From contig NZ_JANTYS010000005.1 of NCBI RefSeq assembly GCF_024808255.1, positions 1 through 64,000 of the forward strand: a stretch of DNA of 64,000 bases, written 5' to 3'. The notes beneath the pieces were generated by a model. It was not told the origin of the DNA. It saw only the letters and a program-made list of their open reading frames with translations, and searched no databases. The position numbers and the translations under genes were made by a program. The stretch is from Mucilaginibacter dorajii. GTDB taxonomy: Bacteria; Bacteroidota; Bacteroidia; Sphingobacteriales; Sphingobacteriaceae. Positions 60,146-64,000 of this stretch are shown in pieces (the first letter of the stretch is position 1; each line of letters begins with the position of its first letter).

Positions 60146-61651
60146 ATGATGAATAAGCGCTTTATTTCTTTATGGTTTCGGCATTTACTTACCGATTGGC
60201 TAACACTACGGCGACCGGAGTTGAAGGGTGTGCCTTTTATTATTACTACTCCTGTACAAAACCGTGTAGTAGTAACGGCAACCAATTTATTGGTAGAGGC
60301 ACAAGGTGTAACTGTTGGCATGCCGGCTGCAGATGCCAAAGCTATTGTACCCGATTTAGTAGTTATTGATGAAATACCCGGGCAGGCTGCAAAACTGATC
60401 AAGGCGCTTGGCGAGTGGTGTATCCGTTACTCACCGCTTGTTGCTGCCGATTTACCAGATGGCCTTATCCTGGATGTTTCTGGTTGCGCGCATTTATGGG
60501 GTGGCGAACGGGCTTACCTTAAAGAAATTGTAACCCGCTTAATAAGCAAAGGTTATGATGTACGTGGCGCCATGGCCGATACCGCGGGAACTGCCTGGGC
60601 TATAGCTCGCTTTGGAAAAATAAAGCCCATTATTGGGCCCGGCATGCAAACCGATGCCCTGCTTACCCTACCCCCTGCTGCCTTGCGTTTAGAGCCGGCT
60701 ATTTTAGAGCGACTGCAAAAGTTAGGTTTTTACACCATTAAAAGTTTTATGGGCATAGGCCGGTCGGTATTACGCAGGCGGTTTGGGCAGGAGTTGTTGT
60801 TAAGGATTGACCAGGCCTTAGGAAATGAAAATGAACCCTTACAGCTTCTACACCCTGTTGAACCCTATACCGAACGGCTTCCCTGCCTGGAGCCTATCCG
60901 TACGGCCACGGCTATTGAAATTGCCATTAAAACATTACTGGAAAACCTTTGCCGGCGCTTACAAAGCGAAGGCATGGGGATGCGTACAGCTATATTAAAA
61001 GGCTACCGGGTAGATGGCCGCATTATACAGGCTGCCATTGGCACCAGTAAAGCCACACACCATACCGGGCATCTGTTTAAATTATTTGAATTAAAGATTG
61101 CTACGCTTGCCCCCGGGCTGGGTATTGAACTTTTTACACTGGAAGCACCCAAGGTAGAAGAAGTTGAACCGGAGCAGGAAGCACTATGGTCGCCAGAGGG
61201 TTGTAGTCTTGAGGATAGCAGTCTTACAGAATTGCTGGATAAGCTGGCCAATAAGATTGGTGCCGGCAATATTCACCGCTACCTGCCCCAGGAGCGTTAC
61301 TGGCCCGAGCAATCCATTAAGCCGGCACTTTCGGTAAAAGATAAGCCTGCAACCACCTGGCGCACAGGCAGGCCCCGCCCGTCATTATTATTAAACCGAC
61401 CAGAAAAGATTGAAGTTACCTTCAGGTTGCCGGATTACCCGCCTATGTTGTTCATTTATAAAGGCGAAGTGCATCACATCAACAAAGCTGATGGCCCCGA
61501 ACGGATAGAACGGGAGTGGTGGGCAGATCAAGGGCTGCACCGCGATTATTATATGATTGAAGACAACGAAGGCAGGCGTTACTGGCTGTTCCGGTTAGGG
61601 CATTATACCGATGTGGAATCGGCCTGGTATCTACATGGTTATTTTGCTTAA
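60146..61651 (+). CDS. imuB: ImuB, Y-family polymerase-like protein lacking catalytic acids
   Basis: A 501-residue Y-family polymerase homologue. SLWFRHLLTDWLTLRRPEL replaces the usual catalytic DxD segment of Pol IV. Later motifs (VTATNLLVEAQGVTVGMPAADAKA, LILDVSGCAHLWGGE, ALGNENEPLQLLHP) match ImuB. The missing acids mean it is probably an inactive scaffold linking ImuA, DnaE2 and the beta clamp. It begins 10 bp after imuA; of two tandem ATGs, the first is chosen. dnaE2 follows after 9 bp, indicating one transcript. Confidence 0.9.
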   Translation: MMNKRFISLWFRHLLTDWLTLRRPELKGVPFIITTPVQNRVVVTATNLLVEAQGVTVGMPAADAKAIVPDLVVIDEIPGQAAKLIKALGEWCIRYSPLVAADLPDGLILDVSGCAHLWGGERAYLKEIVTRLISKGYDVRGAMADTAGTAWAIARFGKIKPIIGPGMQTDALLTLPPAALRLEPAILERLQKLGFYTIKSFMGIGRSVLRRRFGQELLLRIDQALGNENEPLQLLHPVEPYTERLPCLEPIRTATAIEIAIKTLLENLCRRLQSEGMGMRTAILKGYRVDGRIIQAAIGTSKATHHTGHLFKLFELKIATLAPGLGIELFTLEAPKVEEVEPEQEALWSPEGCSLEDSSLTELLDKLANKIGAGNIHRYLPQERYWPEQSIKPALSVKDKPATTWRTGRPRPSLLLNRPEKIEVTFRLPDYPPMLFIYKGEVHHINKADGPERIEREWWADQGLHRDYYMIEDNEGRRYWLFRLGHYTDVESAWYLHGYFA

Positions 61652-61660
61652 TTATTGATT

Positions 61661-64000
61661 ATGTATTACGCAGAGTTACAGGTTACAAGCAATTTTACCT
61701 TTATGCGGGGCGGATCGCACCCCGATGAATTGGTTTTGCGGGCTGAAGAACTGGGCTATACCAAAATAGCTATTACCGACTGTAATAGCGTAGCCGGCGT
61801 AGTACGGGCACATATGGCGGCCCGTGATAAAAATATAACCATCATCCCCGCCTGCCGGCTCGACCTGGCGGATGGCCCCGGTTTATTGGCTTATCCTACA
61901 GATATAACCGCATGGGGGCGTTTATGCGCTTTACTATCCAAAGGGAACCTCCGTACAGAGAAAGGCAAGTGCGAACTATACAAACAGGACGTATTTGACC
62001 ATCAGCAGGATATCAAATTTATTGCTATCCCCCCACCAGTTCTAAATAATCGTTTTGATTTTGAGAATGATTTTAAAATCGCTTTAAAAGAATACCATGC
62101 TGTTTTTGGAGCAAACCTTTACCTGGCTGCAACCCGCTCCTATACCGGCGATGATGCCAAAAGATTTTACCGGCTGCAGCAGTTAAATGTACCTATGGTA
62201 GCCACCAATGATGTGTATTACCATGAAGCCGGCAGAAGGGAACTGCAGGATGTACAAACCTGTGTACGCGAAAAATGCACCATTCACAATGCCGGTTTCC
62301 GGCTGCATGCCAATGCCGAAAGGTACCTGAAACCAATGAATGAGCTGGAGCGTTTGTTTAGGCCCTATCCGGGTGTACTTGAACGCACACAGGAGATTGC
62401 TGATGCCTGCCAATTTTCTTTAGATACTTTAAAATACCTTGAACCGGAATGGGTTAGCCCGGATGGGCGTACAGCTGATGAGCACCTGGCACAACATACC
62501 TGGGATGGTGCAAAAAAAAGATTTGGTGAAGTACCTGAAAAAGTAAGTGAACAGATAGACTTTGAATTGGCCTTTTTTAAACGGCGGAAATTGGCACCTT
62601 ACTTTTTACGGATCTATGAATACACCCAAAAAGCCGAAGAACTGGGCATTTTACACCAGGGACGCGGATCGGCGGCAAATTGTACAGTTTGTTTTTGTTT
62701 GGGTATTACCCCTGTTGATCCTACTCAATCACGGTTGCTGTTTTCCCGTTTCATGTCTGACGCGCGAGACGAATGGCCCGATGTGGATGTTGACTTTGAG
62801 CATGAACGCCGGGAAGAGATCATCCAATGGATTTACGAAACCTATGGGCGTGAGCATGCGGCCATTGTGGCTACGGTAACCCAGGAGCGACATAAAGGCG
62901 CTATCCGAGATGTAGGTAAAGCGATGGGCTTATCAGAAGATACCATCAAACGGCTTTCGGGGGTAATATGGGATTTTACAGATGAAGCTTTTGACCGGGA
63001 ACGCATTATAGCACAGGGTTTAAATCCAGACGATCCGCATCTGCATAAAACCCTGGAGTTAACCGACCAAATGATAGGTTTTCCACGGCAGTTAGGCCAG
63101 CATACAGGCGGCTTTGTGATCACACAATGCAAGCTTTCTGACCTGTGCCCGGTAATGAATGCCCGGATGGAAGATCGTACCCAACTGGAATGGAATAAGG
63201 ACGACCTGGAAGATCTGGGTATTTTAAAAGTGGATGTATTGGCCCTGGGAATGCTTACCTGTATCCGTAAGGCATTTGACCTGATGAGGCAGCATCACAA
63301 TTACGATTTGACACTGGCAACTGTACCTGCAGAAGACCCTGTTGTGTATGATATGATTTGCCGTGCCGATACATTGGGTGTTTTCCAGATAGAAAGCCGG
63401 GCCCAAATGTCAATGCTGCCGCGTTTAAAGCCAAGATGCTTTTATGACCTGGTAATTGAAGTAGCCATTGTTCGCCCGGGGCCAATACAGGGCGATATGG
63501 TGCATCCTTATTTACGTAGACGTGATGGAAAAGAAGATGAAGAATATCCGAATGAAGAATTAAGAGATATACTTACACGTACTAAAGGCGTTCCGTTATT
63601 CCAGGAACAAGCGATGGAGATATCCATTGTAGCTGCAGGGTTTTCACATGCCGAAGCCGATCAATTACGCCGCAGTATGGCTACTTTTAAGGCTAAGGGG
63701 ATGGTAAGTGATTTCAGAGATAAGCTGGTTCATGGGATGACAAAAGATGGAAAATATACTGTGGATTTTGCCAACCGCATTTTTAAACAACTGGAAGGTT
63801 TTGGCAGTTATGGTTTCCCCGAAAGCCATGCTACATCGTTTGCGCACCTTGTTTACATATCTTCATGGCTTAAATGCCACTACCCTGATGTTTTTGCTGC
63901 TGCCTTGCTTAATAGCCAGCCTATGGGCTTTTATCAGCCTGCACAAATAGTGATAGATGCTGAGCGGCATGGTGTAAATGTACTGCCGGTAGATGTAAAC
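61661..64000 (+). CDS. dnaE2: Error-prone DNA polymerase III alpha subunit (partial, runs off window)
   Basis: The first 780 codons of an open frame that continues past the window end. It begins MYYAELQVTSNFTFMRGGSH with an N-terminal PHP domain (ITDCNSVAGVVRAHMAA). The polymerase core includes LGILHQGRGSAANCTVCF, PDVDVDF near residue 373-379 (catalytic acids), HTGGFVIT, LKVDVLALGMLTCI, FQIESRAQMSMLPRLKP and SYGFPESHATSFAHL. These are DnaE2 hallmarks, distinct from replicative DnaE1. It performs translesion synthesis with ImuA and ImuB. Confidence 0.93.
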   Translation, partial: MYYAELQVTSNFTFMRGGSHPDELVLRAEELGYTKIAITDCNSVAGVVRAHMAARDKNITIIPACRLDLADGPGLLAYPTDITAWGRLCALLSKGNLRTEKGKCELYKQDVFDHQQDIKFIAIPPPVLNNRFDFENDFKIALKEYHAVFGANLYLAATRSYTGDDAKRFYRLQQLNVPMVATNDVYYHEAGRRELQDVQTCVREKCTIHNAGFRLHANAERYLKPMNELERLFRPYPGVLERTQEIADACQFSLDTLKYLEPEWVSPDGRTADEHLAQHTWDGAKKRFGEVPEKVSEQIDFELAFFKRRKLAPYFLRIYEYTQKAEELGILHQGRGSAANCTVCFCLGITPVDPTQSRLLFSRFMSDARDEWPDVDVDFEHERREEIIQWIYETYGREHAAIVATVTQERHKGAIRDVGKAMGLSEDTIKRLSGVIWDFTDEAFDRERIIAQGLNPDDPHLHKTLELTDQMIGFPRQLGQHTGGFVITQCKLSDLCPVMNARMEDRTQLEWNKDDLEDLGILKVDVLALGMLTCIRKAFDLMRQHHNYDLTLATVPAEDPVVYDMICRADTLGVFQIESRAQMSMLPRLKPRCFYDLVIEVAIVRPGPIQGDMVHPYLRRRDGKEDEEYPNEELRDILTRTKGVPLFQEQAMEISIVAAGFSHAEADQLRRSMATFKAKGMVSDFRDKLVHGMTKDGKYTVDFANRIFKQLEGFGSYGFPESHATSFAHLVYISSWLKCHYPDVFAAALLNSQPMGFYQPAQIVIDAERHGVNVLPVDVN

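Noticed and set aside
1..64000. tRNA, rRNA, riboswitch and phage/IS genes
   Set aside because: No cloverleaf with a T-loop, no rRNA-like stretch, no known riboswitch core and no transposase or integrase motifs were recognised by eye. A tRNAscan/Infernal run would be decisive.

Overview
The window is a chromosomal segment of a Bacteroidota bacterium, most likely Sphingobacteriaceae and close to Mucilaginibacter or Pedobacter. The evidence is: promoters with a TAnnTTTG -7 box and a TTG -33 box; A-rich start regions without strong Shine-Dalgarno sequences; FtsX/MacB-type permease clusters with MIRNYxKTAxR N-termini; a fused alpha/beta 2-oxoacid dehydrogenase E1; a DAHP synthase/chorismate mutase fusion; an ECF42-type sigma factor with a YCII partner; and glycan hydrolases. 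No rRNA, tRNA, phage, IS transposase or CRISPR array was found.

Layout. 0.1-4.3 kb: GH9-GH3 glucan-degrading operon on the minus strand. 4.4-5.2 kb: small outer-membrane barrel. 5.2-17.9 kb: two minus-strand operons for a MacAB-TolC-like export system (adaptor, ATPase, three FtsX permeases; then a second ATPase with TolC). Both are preceded by the same 38-bp operator-like sequence. 18-23 kb: MarR/SRPBCC pair, small DUF6965-like protein, PIF1-like helicase, NlpC/P60 hydrolase, stand-alone CHC2 zinc-finger protein. 23.3-25.9 kb: large outer-membrane protein whose N-terminal half carries kinase-like catalytic motifs fused to an Omp85-type barrel. 26-32.4 kb: planctomycete-style cytochrome c / DUF1501 / DUF1549-DUF1553 cluster. 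32.5-39.2 kb: OmpA lipoprotein, orphan FtsX permease, ECF42 sigma and YCII protein, proline dehydrogenase. 39.2-47.7 kb: aromatic amino-acid genes aroB, pheA, aroF-CM, aroA and aroC, with a sterol-desaturase-like gene and an unknown membrane protein. 48-58.8 kb: MFS transporter, DinB protein, GH26 mannanase, two L,D-transpeptidase-type proteins, nitroreductase, 2-oxoacid dehydrogenase E1, DUF1573 protein, aminotransferase. 59-64 kb: the imuA-imuB-dnaE2 mutagenesis cassette, with dnaE2 running off the window.

The most interesting items are: (1) the kinase-like/Omp85 fusion at 23356-25917; (2) a complete Phe/Tyr leader-peptide attenuator in front of pheA; (3) a 150-bp gapless element (about 80% identical by hand count) at 19313-19462 and, inverted, at 41460-41609; (4) a 38-bp operator with 22-bp-period direct repeats before both export operons; and (5) a noncoding word repeat that is translated in frame inside AroA. 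Intergenic DNA is rich in nested inverted repeats of MITE type. All family assignments come from reading motifs; no database search was run.
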